Notes: generated by a model from the letters alone, not told the origin. DNA of 64,000 nucleotides from Candidatus Paracaedibacteraceae bacterium (GCA_019459505.1 JAIBEV010000132.1:1-64000), one strand, 5' to 3'; positions 9,231-18,593 are shown, counted from the stretch's first letter. Numbers and translations are program-made.

Positions 9231-10706
9231 ATGACACAGCAGCACCTAGGAAAATTTTTGATTGAGCGTCAATTGATTCGACAAGATCAGCTTGACACCG
9301 CTTTGCGGGAGCAACGCCGATCCAGACGATTTCTGGGTGAGATTTTGTTAGCTTTCGGCTTTGTCAAACGCGAAGACTTTTATCCACTATTGGCAGAGTT
9401 TATGGGATTCCCTTTCATTGACTTATCGGTTTGTACGGATTACTTTTGTCATCCGCGGGGATGGATCGAAATAAAAAAAACATCGGACGAGGAGTTACAT
9501 ATTGTTGTGGCGGATCCTCATGACCTCTTCCTGCAGCATGCATTGTCCCTGACTTATCCAGAACAAACCCCTATCCTCTATCTCGCTGATCCACGCGGCA
9601 TGGAGCAGCTAAGTCATAGCCGCTCCCCAGCATTGTCCTCGCAAGACTACGCCCCTGATCTGTTAAGACAACTGATTTCACAGGCTTTAGAAGCAGGTGC
9701 CAGTGACGTGCATTTCTCCCCCGCCTTGCATCATTGTCAAGTCTTGCTCCGTCTTGACGGAATGCTTGTTCCGCTACAGACCCTCCATCGGGAACAATGG
9801 CAGGCGCTCTGTGCCCACATTAAAGTTTTAGGCCAAGTGGATCTTGCCGAGGCTCGTCGTCCCCAAGATGGGTCCTTCCGTTTTTATCACGGCAGCGATC
9901 CTATTGATTGTCGTCTGTCCACCATGCCTACCAAAGATGGTGAAAGCATTGTTATTCGTTTGCTTGATCCTCGTTCCATACAAACAGGGTTGGATGAATT
10001 GGGGCTGTTACCCCATCAAGTAGCCAAACTTAAAAATATTGCGCGCACCTCCGAGGGTTTATTTATTATTACAGGTCCTACAGGGTCTGGCAAAACCACC
10101 TCTCTTTATTCTATGCTGCAAGAAATTATTCCCGCAGGGCGCAATATTATGACTGTCGAACAACCCATTGAATATCGATTAGACGGGATTCGCCAAACCG
10201 AAATTCAAGAAGATGTTACAGATTTTGCAAAAGCTTTACGATCCATTCTACGCCATGACCCAGATGTGATTTATGTTTCAGAAATCCGAGATGCCGAAAC
10301 AGCCATGACAGCCGTACGAGCCGCCATGACCGGTCACCTTGTCTTGACAACCCTTCATGTGAGTGATATTCGACTCATTCCTCGCCGCCTTGAAGATTTA
10401 GGCGTTCCAGCAGGGTATCTATCAGGCGTTCTGAAGGGAGCCATGGCTCAACGACTTATTCGCCGCAGTTGCGCCGCCTGCTCCGGCAAAGGCTGTCCTA
10501 CATGTTTTGAAACCGGTTATCGCGGTCGTCAGGTGGTGGCAGAAATTTTTACTCAAGGGGATGATTTAGAAACTCAATATTTAACAGACACAAATGAACG
10601 TATGATTCGTTATGCCCGCGACCTTGTAAGACAACACCAGACAAATAGACAGGAGGTTAATCGCGTTTTTGGCCCTGTTGAACCACGAGCCGCCAATGCC
10701 GCGTAA
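9231..10706 (+). CDS. gspE: Type II secretion/type IV pilus assembly ATPase (GspE/PilB family)
   Basis: This 491-residue cytoplasmic hexameric ATPase powers pseudopilus or pilus assembly. It has an N-terminal MshEN-like domain (residues 1-65, starting HLGKFLIERQLI), the Walker A motif GPTGSGKTTSLYS (282-294), the Asp box VEQPIEYRLDGIRQTEI, a Walker B region RHDPDVIYVSEIRDAET (341-357) and the His box TGHLVLTTLH. A four-Cys zinc element is present as CAACSGKGCPTC (414-425). It heads a compact operon in which each following gene overlaps the previous one. T2SS and T4P ATPases cannot be told apart safely here because no secretin or pilin gene is visible. Confidence 0.93.
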   Translation: MTQQHLGKFLIERQLIRQDQLDTALREQRRSRRFLGEILLAFGFVKREDFYPLLAEFMGFPFIDLSVCTDYFCHPRGWIEIKKTSDEELHIVVADPHDLFLQHALSLTYPEQTPILYLADPRGMEQLSHSRSPALSSQDYAPDLLRQLISQALEAGASDVHFSPALHHCQVLLRLDGMLVPLQTLHREQWQALCAHIKVLGQVDLAEARRPQDGSFRFYHGSDPIDCRLSTMPTKDGESIVIRLLDPRSIQTGLDELGLLPHQVAKLKNIARTSEGLFIITGPTGSGKTTSLYSMLQEIIPAGRNIMTVEQPIEYRLDGIRQTEIQEDVTDFAKALRSILRHDPDVIYVSEIRDAETAMTAVRAAMTGHLVLTTLHVSDIRLIPRRLEDLGVPAGYLSGVLKGAMAQRLIRRSCAACSGKGCPTCFETGYRGRQVVAEIFTQGDDLETQYLTDTNERMIRYARDLVRQHQTNRQEVNRVFGPVEPRAANAA

Positions 10707-11730
10707 AATCTCTTTATCCCAACAAATTATCTTTTGGCAAACACTGGGGCATTTAGCTCAATCGAACATCCCCCTCTATCAATCCCTTAACATAACAAAA
10801 GAGACTACAGACTCTGAGCATTTGCAGGGGATGATTGATAACATTCAAGGAGATTTAATTGCTGGCCAAACACTATCAGTCAGCTTAATCCAATATGAAG
10901 GTATTGGGAGCCCTTTCAATGTCCAAATGGTTAAGTTGGCAGAAAAAACAGGGGATTACGCGCATGCATTTTCCTTGATCATCCAACATTTAATTTGGAA
11001 ACGATCCTGGCATCAATTAATCCAACAATCGATCCGTTATCCATCAATTTTAATGATCTTATTAGGGATTCTCTTGACGATTATTACCGTCTTTGTTTTA
11101 CCCGGCTTATTAGATCAATTACAGATTTTAGGGGTCCAGGAAATACCGTTAGCGACTCAATTTTTGGTTATGATAGGGCAACACCCTTTAGAGATTTTAT
11201 TAGGCATTCTGAGTGTTTGTTTACTTGGTATGATATGGCACAAGCTTCGCCACGCGCGCCGCTTAAAACCTTGGCGTTATAACATTCCCAAAGTGGGGGA
11301 GCTTTTGTATCAGATGCAAATGATCCACTTCCTTCATGCGCTGGGCATAATGATCAAAGCAAAAGTTGACATGCTATCGGCTCTTTACCATGCCGCTCAC
11401 ACCCCGAGTTGTTCGTGGTTGAGTGATCAACTAAAAGAAAAAGAACAGCAATTGATTGCAGGGGATTCCCTCTCAGTTGCTTTAAAAGATATTCTCCCCA
11501 AACGCTCACCCACTGCAAAATTGATTACCATCGGCGAGGTAACTGGAAATTTAGGGGAGCTTTTAGTATCTTCCTCTGAAACAGAATTGATTCAACTTCA
11601 GATGAAGGTCCGTAATTGGCTGGATTTAATGCAGCCGGCCTTGGTCATGCTTATGGGAGGGATCATGGTTTGGGTGGTATTGGCTGTTCTCTTACCGTTA
11701 TATGAATCGGCAGGCCAATTTCATGGATAG
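10669..11730 (+). CDS. gspF: Type II secretion/type IV pilus inner-membrane platform protein (GspF/PilC family)
   Basis: The product (353 residues from TTG 10669, 344 from ATG 10696) is the polytopic platform protein that couples the ATPase to the growing pseudopilus. It has the duplicated T2SSF domain: a first cytoplasmic helical bundle with the FWQTLGHLAQSNIPLYQSL pattern, a membrane segment around 125-150, a second near 170-190, a repeat of the bundle (IHFLHALGIMIKAKVDML), and a last membrane segment near the C-terminus (ALVMLMGGIMVWVVLAVLLP). A strong AGGAGG at 10651-10656 lies 12 bases before the TTG but 39 before the ATG, so the TTG is favoured by the ribosome site while the ATG gives the more usual N-terminus. 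It overlaps the end of the ATPase gene. Confidence 0.9.
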   Translation: MALLNHEPPMPRKISLSQQIIFWQTLGHLAQSNIPLYQSLNITKETTDSEHLQGMIDNIQGDLIAGQTLSVSLIQYEGIGSPFNVQMVKLAEKTGDYAHAFSLIIQHLIWKRSWHQLIQQSIRYPSILMILLGILLTIITVFVLPGLLDQLQILGVQEIPLATQFLVMIGQHPLEILLGILSVCLLGMIWHKLRHARRLKPWRYNIPKVGELLYQMQMIHFLHALGIMIKAKVDMLSALYHAAHTPSCSWLSDQLKEKEQQLIAGDSLSVALKDILPKRSPTAKLITIGEVTGNLGELLVSSSETELIQLQMKVRNWLDLMQPALVMLMGGIMVWVVLAVLLPLYESAGQFHG

Positions 11731-12637
11731 AATTATTCTGGATATCGACTGTTGGCGTCAGTGGACGTCAGCGGGGACCTTTCCCCTAGAGAGCAATCAT
11801 TTACCCTCCCGATTCACTCTCTACCTTAATCCTTTACTCTATTTACGGTGGGCAAAAACAGAAAAAATTGAATGGTCTGATTTTCAACAACACGCTTTAG
11901 AATGGCTAGAAAAGAGCTCCCATCACCTTTTTTCCAGCATTTATCTGTGCGATCTAGCCAGCGGACACCCTCAGGGAGAAACCCTTATTCTGAAAGGGAT
12001 GAAGGAAATTCAAGCTGTTAAAAATGAGACGGTTGCCTTTCAGATTTCGGATAGAATGTCTCTTCCAAAAATCCAAAATTACCTAAAACGATTCGATATC
12101 ACCTTTACGCCCTGTCTCAGCCGCTTGAAGCAACCAACACTATTAAATCTTATGCGCTCTCGGCAAAAAATATTACCTCAATTACAGCGCCAACACCAAG
12201 CCTATAATACTTATTTGAAGGTCAACTTAAGTGCCACCGCCCTATGTGCATTTCTGGCGATCGGAAGCGTTACAAGTAGCATTAACTGGTGGGATGGCAT
12301 CAGGCAAGTCGATCAGCATGAAGCGCAATTATTATTGACTCCTGATCAACAAAATCAAGCCTTATTATATGAAGATTTTTGCCAGATGACTGCTTCAGCT
12401 CAATCGATCGATTGGACTAATTATGATAAATTTTTGGTAATGTGGCGGCAAAAAATTGTGGTGACACAAATTATTTATGAACATAACAAAATGAGCTGCT
12501 CTTTTGTTATGCATCCAGATTATGCCGGAGAAATAGATCAACTAGCAGAATGGCTTGATCAAAATTTACCCGGATCAAAATTGGTTGAAGGAGAAGGAGA
12601 AAATGTCAACTTTCATTTATCTTTTACGCCAGCTTGA
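11723..12637 (+). CDS. gspL: GspL-like/PilM-N-like inner-membrane assembly protein
   Basis: The 304-residue product starts at ATG 11723, overlapping the stop of the platform gene; an earlier in-frame ATG is at 11702. It has a cytoplasmic N-terminal part (about 1-165), one membrane segment near residues 170-195 (VNLSATALCAFLAIGSVTSS) and a periplasmic C-terminal part ending in a strand pattern (KLVEGEGENVNFHLSFTP). This is the topology of GspL. Sequence motifs of the actin-like domain are weak, so the call rests on topology and on its place between the F and M genes. It probably anchors the ATPase to the membrane. Confidence 0.65.
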   Translation: MDRIILDIDCWRQWTSAGTFPLESNHLPSRFTLYLNPLLYLRWAKTEKIEWSDFQQHALEWLEKSSHHLFSSIYLCDLASGHPQGETLILKGMKEIQAVKNETVAFQISDRMSLPKIQNYLKRFDITFTPCLSRLKQPTLLNLMRSRQKILPQLQRQHQAYNTYLKVNLSATALCAFLAIGSVTSSINWWDGIRQVDQHEAQLLLTPDQQNQALLYEDFCQMTASAQSIDWTNYDKFLVMWRQKIVVTQIIYEHNKMSCSFVMHPDYAGEIDQLAEWLDQNLPGSKLVEGEGENVNFHLSFTPA

Positions 12638-13133
12638 TCGCCGTTTGCTGATCACATGCCTTATTTTAGCGGGAAGTTGGGGTGTATCTGTCATCCTTAA
12701 CACCACTGCAGATCAACTTCGGGCTTTCCAAGCTCGATCTCCCTTGAATCAACAATGGCGTCTGTCACAAGGATGCGAGGTGCCCTCATGGCTTAGATTA
12801 CGAGAAAGCACACCTTTAAGTCGACCCCGTCTCAAAGCTATTGTTCAGTTTTTATTACAGCAATTTGATTTGATTGCAGAGCAGATTAAAATTGAAGAGT
12901 CAGCTTCCACTAATCTTTTAAAATCTTATGAGATTTCATTGCTCGTGGGTGCAAAAACGGATGCAGAACTGATCCACTTTATCCAATATTTAAACCAAGA
13001 ATTGTTCCCCGTTGTTCAAATTGAAAAATTTTCCTTACACAGGAGTAGGAGTCTAGAAGTATCTATGATACAAGAGGAGCACGATATTCAATTAATTGAA
13101 GGACGATTTAAGCTTGCGTGGATTTCAAAATAA
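12603..13133 (+). CDS. gspM: GspM-like inner-membrane assembly protein
   Basis: The start is set at ATG 12603, preceded by GGAGAAGGAGA, which overlaps the 3' end of the gspL-like gene by 35 bases. The 176-residue product has a short cytoplasmic tail, one membrane segment (LLITCLILAGSWGVSVIL, about 15-33) and a periplasmic remainder with a ferredoxin-like alternation of helices and strands. This is the architecture of GspM/PilO, the partner of GspL/PilN. Primary sequence alone would not identify it; operon position and topology do. Confidence 0.6.
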   Translation: MSTFIYLLRQLDRRLLITCLILAGSWGVSVILNTTADQLRAFQARSPLNQQWRLSQGCEVPSWLRLRESTPLSRPRLKAIVQFLLQQFDLIAEQIKIEESASTNLLKSYEISLLVGAKTDAELIHFIQYLNQELFPVVQIEKFSLHRSRSLEVSMIQEEHDIQLIEGRFKLAWISK

Positions 13134-13479
13134 ACTCATAGCCATCTTAATCCTAATGACCAACGACCCCCTGAGGGCAGATTCCGAACCTGCTATGATC
13201 AGTGAGGCAGAACTTAAGATATTAGGATCTATTCCCCTTAAAAAAGATATTACCAAAAACCTCCTCAAAAAAGGAGAATGGCGTCTTGATGGCATTGTCT
13301 TTAAAGACCCAAAAGATTGGACCGTTTGGTTGAATGGTGAGCAATTTACTCCTACTCATCTTCCTGTTGGTATTCGGATTGTGGACGTGCGCGATGAATC
13401 GATTCAAGTATGCTTGGACGAAGAAGGAGCCCCGATCAAAACTTTATGTTTGAATTATTGCGTGAAGTTAGATGCCTGA
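13114..13479 (+). CDS. Small periplasmic GspC/GspB/PilP-like protein
   Basis: The frame is open from TTG 13096, but TTG 13114 gives a good signal peptide or anchor (RGFQNKLIAILILMTNDPLRA, cut before DSEP) and has AAGG about 11 bases upstream. The roughly 121-residue product has a C-terminal beta-rich block with the pattern WRLDGIVFKDPKDWTVWLNG, then LPVGIRIVDVRDESIQVCLD. That resembles the homology region found in GspC, GspB and PilP, which contacts the secretin. It overlaps gspM upstream and mutM downstream (13472). The family assignment is tentative; a role in the same envelope machine is likely from context. Confidence 0.55.
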   Translation: MRGFQNKLIAILILMTNDPLRADSEPAMISEAELKILGSIPLKKDITKNLLKKGEWRLDGIVFKDPKDWTVWLNGEQFTPTHLPVGIRIVDVRDESIQVCLDEEGAPIKTLCLNYCVKLDA

Positions 13480-14308
13480 GCTACCCGAAGTTGAAACCGT
13501 TTGCCGTAGTTTAGCACAAATGCTGCAAGGGTATCAAATTAACAAGGTAGACCTTTACCGTTTAGATCTGCGCTATCCCTTCCCCCCTCTGATGAATGAG
13601 CTTTTACAAGGGACAACGGTCATCGAAATTGAACGCCGAGCAAAGTATATTTTAATGCACACCGATTCAGGGTATACCTGGTTGATTCATTTGGGCATGT
13701 CAGGCCGTATTCATGAACTTGCATTAACCGATATGCCGGGCAAGCATGATCATATGGTTATTCACCTGGAAGATGGTCGGCGAATTGCTTACAATGATCC
13801 CCGACGTTTTGGTTATATGGATTTAGTGCCTCGTCCCTCTATCCATCAATCCATTCATCTCAAAAACTTAGGTTTTGAACCGCTAGCTTCCCAATTAACG
13901 GCAGAGATTTTTTATCGCTTGCTCTCTAAAGTCAAACGTCCCATTAAGACCGCACTGCTTGATCAACGATTGGTGGTTGGTCTTGGTAATATTTATGTTT
14001 GTGAAGCACTATGGCAGTCAAAAATTCACCCCCAAGAAAACGCCTGTAATTTAACAAAAGAGCAAGTAGAAATTTTGCTGAAATCAGCGCAAGAGATCTT
14101 ACAAAAAGCCATTAAAGCAGGTGGATCTACCTTAAAAGATTACCGACAAGTCAATGGAGAGCTCGGGTATTTTCAGCATACCTTTTCCGTTTACGATCGA
14201 GAAGCAAGGGCTTGCCAAAGACTCTCTTGTAACGGCACAATAAAACGAATAAGTCAAAGTGGTCGATCCACATTTTATTGTCCGAATTGTCAGAGGAGGC
14301 AATCATGA
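13472..14308 (+). CDS. mutM: Formamidopyrimidine-DNA glycosylase
   Basis: The 278-residue enzyme excises 8-oxoguanine and other oxidised bases and nicks the abasic site. It starts MPELPEVETV, giving the catalytic Pro2 and Glu3 after Met removal; a conserved Lys follows in RRAKYILMH. The helix-two-turn-helix region contains VVGLGNIYVCEALW. The C-terminal zinc finger is intact, with Cys pairs in CQRLSCNG and YCPNCQ. The start overlaps the preceding secretion gene by 8 bases, which places a DNA repair gene in the same transcript. Confidence 0.96.
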   Translation: MPELPEVETVCRSLAQMLQGYQINKVDLYRLDLRYPFPPLMNELLQGTTVIEIERRAKYILMHTDSGYTWLIHLGMSGRIHELALTDMPGKHDHMVIHLEDGRRIAYNDPRRFGYMDLVPRPSIHQSIHLKNLGFEPLASQLTAEIFYRLLSKVKRPIKTALLDQRLVVGLGNIYVCEALWQSKIHPQENACNLTKEQVEILLKSAQEILQKAIKAGGSTLKDYRQVNGELGYFQHTFSVYDREARACQRLSCNGTIKRISQSGRSTFYCPNCQRRQS

Positions 14309-15108
14309 GCGCAGCAGAACATCCTGAATTAAATCATCCTGAAGAAATGATCCGTGTGGATTTTGATGATCGGGTGATGACCATTACTTTAACACGTCCG
14401 AATGCCTTAAATGCTCTGTGTAAAAAACTTATAATGCAGTTAAACTCAGCCTTAGATCAGGCCGAAAATGATACCCGCATCGGAGCGATTGTTATCACTG
14501 GCTCTGGCAAGGCTTTCGCAGCCGGTGCTGATATTTCTGAAATGAAAAACCTAACTTTTGCCGAAGTTGCCGAAAAAGACTTCATCAAACCATGGGAACG
14601 CTTGTCTCAATGCCAAAAACCGGTTATTGCCGCCGTCAATGGCTATGCTCTGGGTGGCGGATGTGAAATGGCCATGATGTGCGATATTATTTATGCTAGT
14701 GAGGCAGCCCAATTTAGCCAACCTGAAATTACCATTGGGACTATGCCTGGAGCGGGAGGAACCCAACGCCTAACAGCGTTAATAGGCAAGACAAAAGCGA
14801 TGGAATTGTGTTTGACTGGCCGTATGATATCAGCCCAAGAAGCTGAAGCGATCGGACTTGTTACCCGTATTTTCGCTGCTCATGACTTAATGAAAGAGGC
14901 TATGGCAACGGCTCATAAAATAGCGAAATTTTCCGCTCCAGTCGTCCGTATGATCAAAGAGTCTATCAACAACGTCGCCGAAGCGTCCTTAGTCGCTGGT
15001 ATCCGTACGGAACGCCGTCTCTTTCAATCAACCTTTGCCCTTGAGGATCGTAAAGAAGGGATGATGGCCTTTTTAGAAAAGCGCCCAGCTGCCTTTAAAA
15101 ACCGTTGA
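14305..15108 (+). CDS. Enoyl-CoA hydratase (crotonase family)
   Basis: The start is ATG 14305, overlapping the mutM stop as ATGA and preceded by AGAGGAGG, so translation is coupled. The 267-residue product hydrates trans-2-enoyl-CoA in fatty acid or amino acid breakdown. It has the oxyanion-hole segments GKAFAAGADISEM and GYALGGGCEMAMMCDI and both catalytic Glu regions (GGGCEMA and QPEITIGTMPGAGGTQRL). The C-terminal half closely follows the mitochondrial short-chain enoyl-CoA hydratase pattern (FALEDRKEGMMAFLEKR). Substrate chain length cannot be read from sequence. Confidence 0.93.
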   Translation: MSAAEHPELNHPEEMIRVDFDDRVMTITLTRPNALNALCKKLIMQLNSALDQAENDTRIGAIVITGSGKAFAAGADISEMKNLTFAEVAEKDFIKPWERLSQCQKPVIAAVNGYALGGGCEMAMMCDIIYASEAAQFSQPEITIGTMPGAGGTQRLTALIGKTKAMELCLTGRMISAQEAEAIGLVTRIFAAHDLMKEAMATAHKIAKFSAPVVRMIKESINNVAEASLVAGIRTERRLFQSTFALEDRKEGMMAFLEKRPAAFKNR

Positions 15109-15145
15109 TCCTTTCAAGTTTTCTATGCTTGTTCCTAACAAAATA

Positions 15146-15170
15146 GTCGACCCTTGCTGAGGGGGTCGAC
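15146..15170 (+). terminator. Hairpin downstream of enoyl-CoA hydratase
   Basis: GTCGACCC (15146-15153) pairs perfectly with GGGTCGAC (15163-15170) around a 9-base loop, 38 bases after the stop of the operon's last gene. No T tract follows, so it is either a weak terminator or an mRNA 3'-end-stabilising structure. Confidence 0.4.
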
Positions 15171-15358
15171 AAAGGACAGTGAGAAAGTCTCCCCCAAAAG
15201 GAAGGATGCGTATTTCTATTCCCGACGGTAAAATATATTAAATAATCTTTCGTAAGATGTAGATTTCTCTCACATTTCTATAAAACTTCAGCTACTATAA
15301 TTATAAGGGTTGTGGGTTAAAGGATAATTACCCGTATGTCTTGAAGGTGACTGGGTTT

Positions 15359-16720
15359 ATGTGGCACAGAATTTTCGTTTTTGTCTTATGGTGGGCATTT
15401 CTAATGAGCGATGCTGATGCACGCTTGCGCAAACGAATTCAACCCAAACCTTATACTCCCAAATACTCCTCCATTGTTATGGATGCGGATACTGGCCAAG
15501 TCCTGCATAATGAAGATGCTAATGGCATTCGTCATCCTGCCTCCCTGACAAAAATGATGACCCTTTACATGGTTTTTGAAGCGTTGAAAGAGGGCCGCAT
15601 TTCCCTTGAAACACGCATGCCTATCTCTCTCAGAGCCTCTCGACAAGCACCCTCTAAGCTTGGACTTCTTCCAGGCGAGACAATTTCTATAAAAACCGCC
15701 ATCCTGGGGTTAGTGACAAAATCAGCTAATGACGCAGCCGTGGTTGTTGCTGAATTCCTAGCGGGCAGCGAAGAAGCTTTTGCACGCAAAATGACTCAAA
15801 AAGCCCGCGGCTTAGGCATGATGAAAACAGTTTTCCGTAATGCTTCCGGTTTACCGAACCCATCGCAGCTCACATCGGCGAAGGATATGGCAATTCTATC
15901 TCGCGCTTTATACCGAGATTATCCGAATCAATATAAGTATTTTAGTTTAAAGAGCTTTAATCATAAAGGGATTGAGCATCGCAACCATAATCATTTATTA
16001 GGCAAGGTAGCTGGTGTTGATGGAATTAAAACAGGCTACATTGGGGCCTCAGGCTTTAATCTTGCTGCCTCAGCCGTACGATTAAATAAAAACAATCACC
16101 GCCGCCGCCTCATAACTGTAGTCATGGGGGGTGCCAATCGTCATTGGCGAGATCGACGAGTTACCGAATTACTGGAATCCTATTTTGCCCGCGAGGAAGC
16201 CCGGCGACCAGTTATCGAATCGGTGGACGAGAATGACCTACTTAATGAACTGATTTATGAAGAAGAGGCCATAGAGACCACCACGGCGAATCAACCGTTG
16301 TCAAATAAAGACATTGATAGCTTACTGCATGAAGTTTCCACTGAAGGAATGGAACCAGTCCTAAATGAGACTGTCGCCCCAAAAAAAGAAGAATCAGCTG
16401 AGTCCCCTTTTTCTGAAGATACTCAAGCACAATCAAACAGAACATTGCCAACCAATTGGAAGGTGCCCTCACCGAAGTCTGTTGTTAAATCCCCGCCCTC
16501 TCAAGGACGCACCTTACAATTATCAACACTGTCATGTGAGAAAAAAGCGCAAGATCTGGCTCAGAAATCGGTCAAAAAATTAGGTTTTGGCCGGCCAAAT
16601 GTGCAGAAAATTCGACGCGGCAAGCAAACATTATATTCTGCTCAAATCACCGGTATACCCGCGCTCAAGGCCAATAAGGCCTGCCGATTGCTCGTAGGAA
16701 AATGTGTGGTTTTGGCCTAA
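15359..16720 (+). CDS. dacA: D-alanyl-D-alanine carboxypeptidase with C-terminal SPOR domain
   Basis: ATG 15359 is preferred over TTG 15341 because GAAGGTGA lies about 8 bases upstream and the signal peptide then begins properly (MWHRIFVFVLWWAFLMSDADA). The roughly 453-residue product is a low-molecular-weight PBP that trims the terminal D-Ala from peptidoglycan stem peptides. The S11 motifs are PASLTKMMT (SxxK), KSANDAA (SxN) and GIKTGYIGAS (KTG). After a Glu/Ser/Pro-rich linker the last 65 or so residues form a SPOR-like domain (LGFGRPNVQKIRRGKQTLYS...ACRLL) that binds denuded septal glycan. This carboxypeptidase-SPOR fusion is typical of alphaproteobacteria. Confidence 0.92.
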   Translation: MWHRIFVFVLWWAFLMSDADARLRKRIQPKPYTPKYSSIVMDADTGQVLHNEDANGIRHPASLTKMMTLYMVFEALKEGRISLETRMPISLRASRQAPSKLGLLPGETISIKTAILGLVTKSANDAAVVVAEFLAGSEEAFARKMTQKARGLGMMKTVFRNASGLPNPSQLTSAKDMAILSRALYRDYPNQYKYFSLKSFNHKGIEHRNHNHLLGKVAGVDGIKTGYIGASGFNLAASAVRLNKNNHRRRLITVVMGGANRHWRDRRVTELLESYFAREEARRPVIESVDENDLLNELIYEEEAIETTTANQPLSNKDIDSLLHEVSTEGMEPVLNETVAPKKEESAESPFSEDTQAQSNRTLPTNWKVPSPKSVVKSPPSQGRTLQLSTLSCEKKAQDLAQKSVKKLGFGRPNVQKIRRGKQTLYSAQITGIPALKANKACRLLVGKCVVLA

Positions 16721-16778
16721 GAAAATGTTGATCCTTTTATAACATTGCAATTATTAGTAAGATTCAGAAATCCTATAA

Positions 16779-17681
16779 CTATGCTGGTTTTCCTTCCAAC
16801 TCATCTTCACTAAATTTGTAACCGATACCACAGAATTCACAGGTTACCGTAATCTTGTCTTCAAAAACCATTTCATGACGGTCTTGGCTGGAAAAATTGG
16901 TCAGCATATCTTTAATTTTTTCAGTTGAACACCGACATTGGGCGATAATAAACTTTGACCCATACACTCGTACGCCGCCTTCCCAGAAGAGGCGATATAG
17001 CAAGTCTTCATTTGACAAATTGCGGTCTAACAACTCTTGACGGGTCGCGCTGCCTGTAATGCTTAAAGCATGAATCCATTGGTCATCTAACGTTTCCCTA
17101 TCTTCTGGGGTGATATTTTGAGGCACAGGCAATCGCTGAATCATCAAGGCAGCGGCGGCTAAAGTGTCGACAGAAGTTCCATTTGCCAAAACCACACCAG
17201 TTTCTAGCTGTTCAGATTGACGGAAAAAGTGATGGGTTGATTCCGACAAAGTCGTCCCGCTAAGCTCCACCACCCCTTGATACCGATCTTCCCCCGCTTC
17301 GGGATCGATTGTAAAAACCATCGTTCCTTGCCCAAAAACTTGTTGAATATTCTTGGCAGCTTCTGAAGTTAACCCCTTTATCTTCTCTTCATCAAATCGT
17401 GCGCACGCCCGCACCTCATGTTGATTGTGAATATCAACCACAAGTAACCGCAACGGTCCGGAGCCTGAAATTTGTAGCGTAAATAAACCATCAAATTTAA
17501 AACAGTTTACAAGAGCAATGGAAAGAGCAGTGGCTTGGGCCAAATAGTTATTTACAACCGTTGGGTAGTTATGCTGTTCAATAATTTTCCACATTTCTTG
17601 ATCCAAGCGGACAAGACGTCCGCGGATTGCTGACTCTTCCAGTTGAAAGGGTAAAACATGGTCAAAATTCTTTTCCATCAA
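16779..17681 (-). CDS. hslO: Redox-regulated chaperone Hsp33
   Basis: The 300-residue product is the oxidation-activated holdase Hsp33. The C-terminal redox switch is complete: CRC about 45 residues from the end and CEFC near the terminus, together binding zinc in the reduced state. The domain before it contains the RLFWEGGVRVYG segment seen in the family. Start is MMEKNF or one codon later. The gene converges with dacA (59 bases apart). Confidence 0.93.
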   Translation of the reverse strand: MMEKNFDHVLPFQLEESAIRGRLVRLDQEMWKIIEQHNYPTVVNNYLAQATALSIALVNCFKFDGLFTLQISGSGPLRLLVVDIHNQHEVRACARFDEEKIKGLTSEAAKNIQQVFGQGTMVFTIDPEAGEDRYQGVVELSGTTLSESTHHFFRQSEQLETGVVLANGTSVDTLAAAALMIQRLPVPQNITPEDRETLDDQWIHALSITGSATRQELLDRNLSNEDLLYRLFWEGGVRVYGSKFIIAQCRCSTEKIKDMLTNFSSQDRHEMVFEDKITVTCEFCGIGYKFSEDELEGKPA

Positions 17682-17858
17682 TAGATAATCCTAATTCTTT
17701 AAATTAATAAGATATTTTTAGCGCCTTCATAAATCAAAAGACGATGGTTAGAGAAAAAATCTACTATAAAACTATCATAGGTAAGCAAGCCTTCCAAGAA
17801 AATCATAGGGTTTCTTGAGAAGGAGTCTCTACACCGAAATACATTCATAAAGGGCACA

Positions 17859-17884
17859 TAAAAACTCCAGGTAAAACCTGGAGT
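17859..17884 (-). terminator. Intrinsic terminator of the TPR-protein gene
   Basis: A perfect 9-base-pair stem (17864-17872 with 17876-17884) with a 3-base loop is followed, on the minus strand, by a run of T (complement of the A run at 17859-17864). It lies 29 bases past the stop of the minus-strand gene at 17913, as expected for a Rho-independent terminator. Confidence 0.75.
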
Positions 17885-17912
17885 GAAAAATCATAAGTTT
17901 TATGTTTTTATA

Positions 17913-18593
17913 TTAAGATTCACTAGAAATTTGCTGGGCCATTGTTTGGGCGCGAATTTTTACCCCTTCAGGTACCCCAGCGAGTTGCACAATTTGAACA
18001 AAAATCTCACCAGCTTCTGCTTTTTTTCCCAATAGATAAAGGATAACACCTTTTTGTTCTAAAGCTAGGGCTTGTAAAGGACGACCAGCAGCACACAATG
18101 GCTCAATTTTTGCCAAAAGGGTTTCAGCCTGCTGGGGATTTTTTTCAAAGCTAAGGCTAATGAATTGCAAGGTCGCCGTATCTCGCCACACGGATTCAAG
18201 GCGTGAATCATCAGCAATGTCTTGATAGAGATTCAAAGCTTTATCAAAGTCTTGCTTTTCCCCAGTGGATGCTAAAATTGAAGCTTCCGAAAACTTAGCA
18301 AAGGTTGCATAGGTTTTATGGCCACTACTCAATTCTTTTAACAAAGCTAAAGCCTTTGTCGTATCGCCCTGCTCTAAATAGGATTGAGCTTTGATATAGT
18401 AATCTGATTGACGTTCTAATTCCCGTGTCTGATAATTAGACCATAAAGAATATCCCACCAATACCACTAAGACAACCGTCAAAGCAGAACTTGTCAGCTT
18501 GCCATATTTATCCCAAAGCTTTTTAAACTTTGCCTGACGAATATCCTGTTCAACTTCCTCGAGAAATTCATCAAATTTATCTTTCTCAGCCAT
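17913..18593 (-). CDS. Membrane-anchored TPR protein (YfgM-like)
   Basis: The 226-residue product has an acidic cytoplasmic N-terminus (DKFDEFLEEVEQDIRQAKFKKLWDKYGK), one membrane segment around residues 34-52, and a periplasmic helical region with TPR-like repeats (YLEQGDTTKALALLKELSS and later). This matches the TPR_21/YfgM architecture, which in other bacteria works with Sec translocon-associated chaperones. The role in this organism is inferred from family only. It is divergent from apaG. Confidence 0.78.
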   Translation of the reverse strand: MAEKDKFDEFLEEVEQDIRQAKFKKLWDKYGKLTSSALTVVLVVLVGYSLWSNYQTRELERQSDYYIKAQSYLEQGDTTKALALLKELSSGHKTYATFAKFSEASILASTGEKQDFDKALNLYQDIADDSRLESVWRDTATLQFISLSFEKNPQQAETLLAKIEPLCAAGRPLQALALEQKGVILYLLGKKAEAGEIFVQIVQLAGVPEGVKIRAQTMAQQISSES

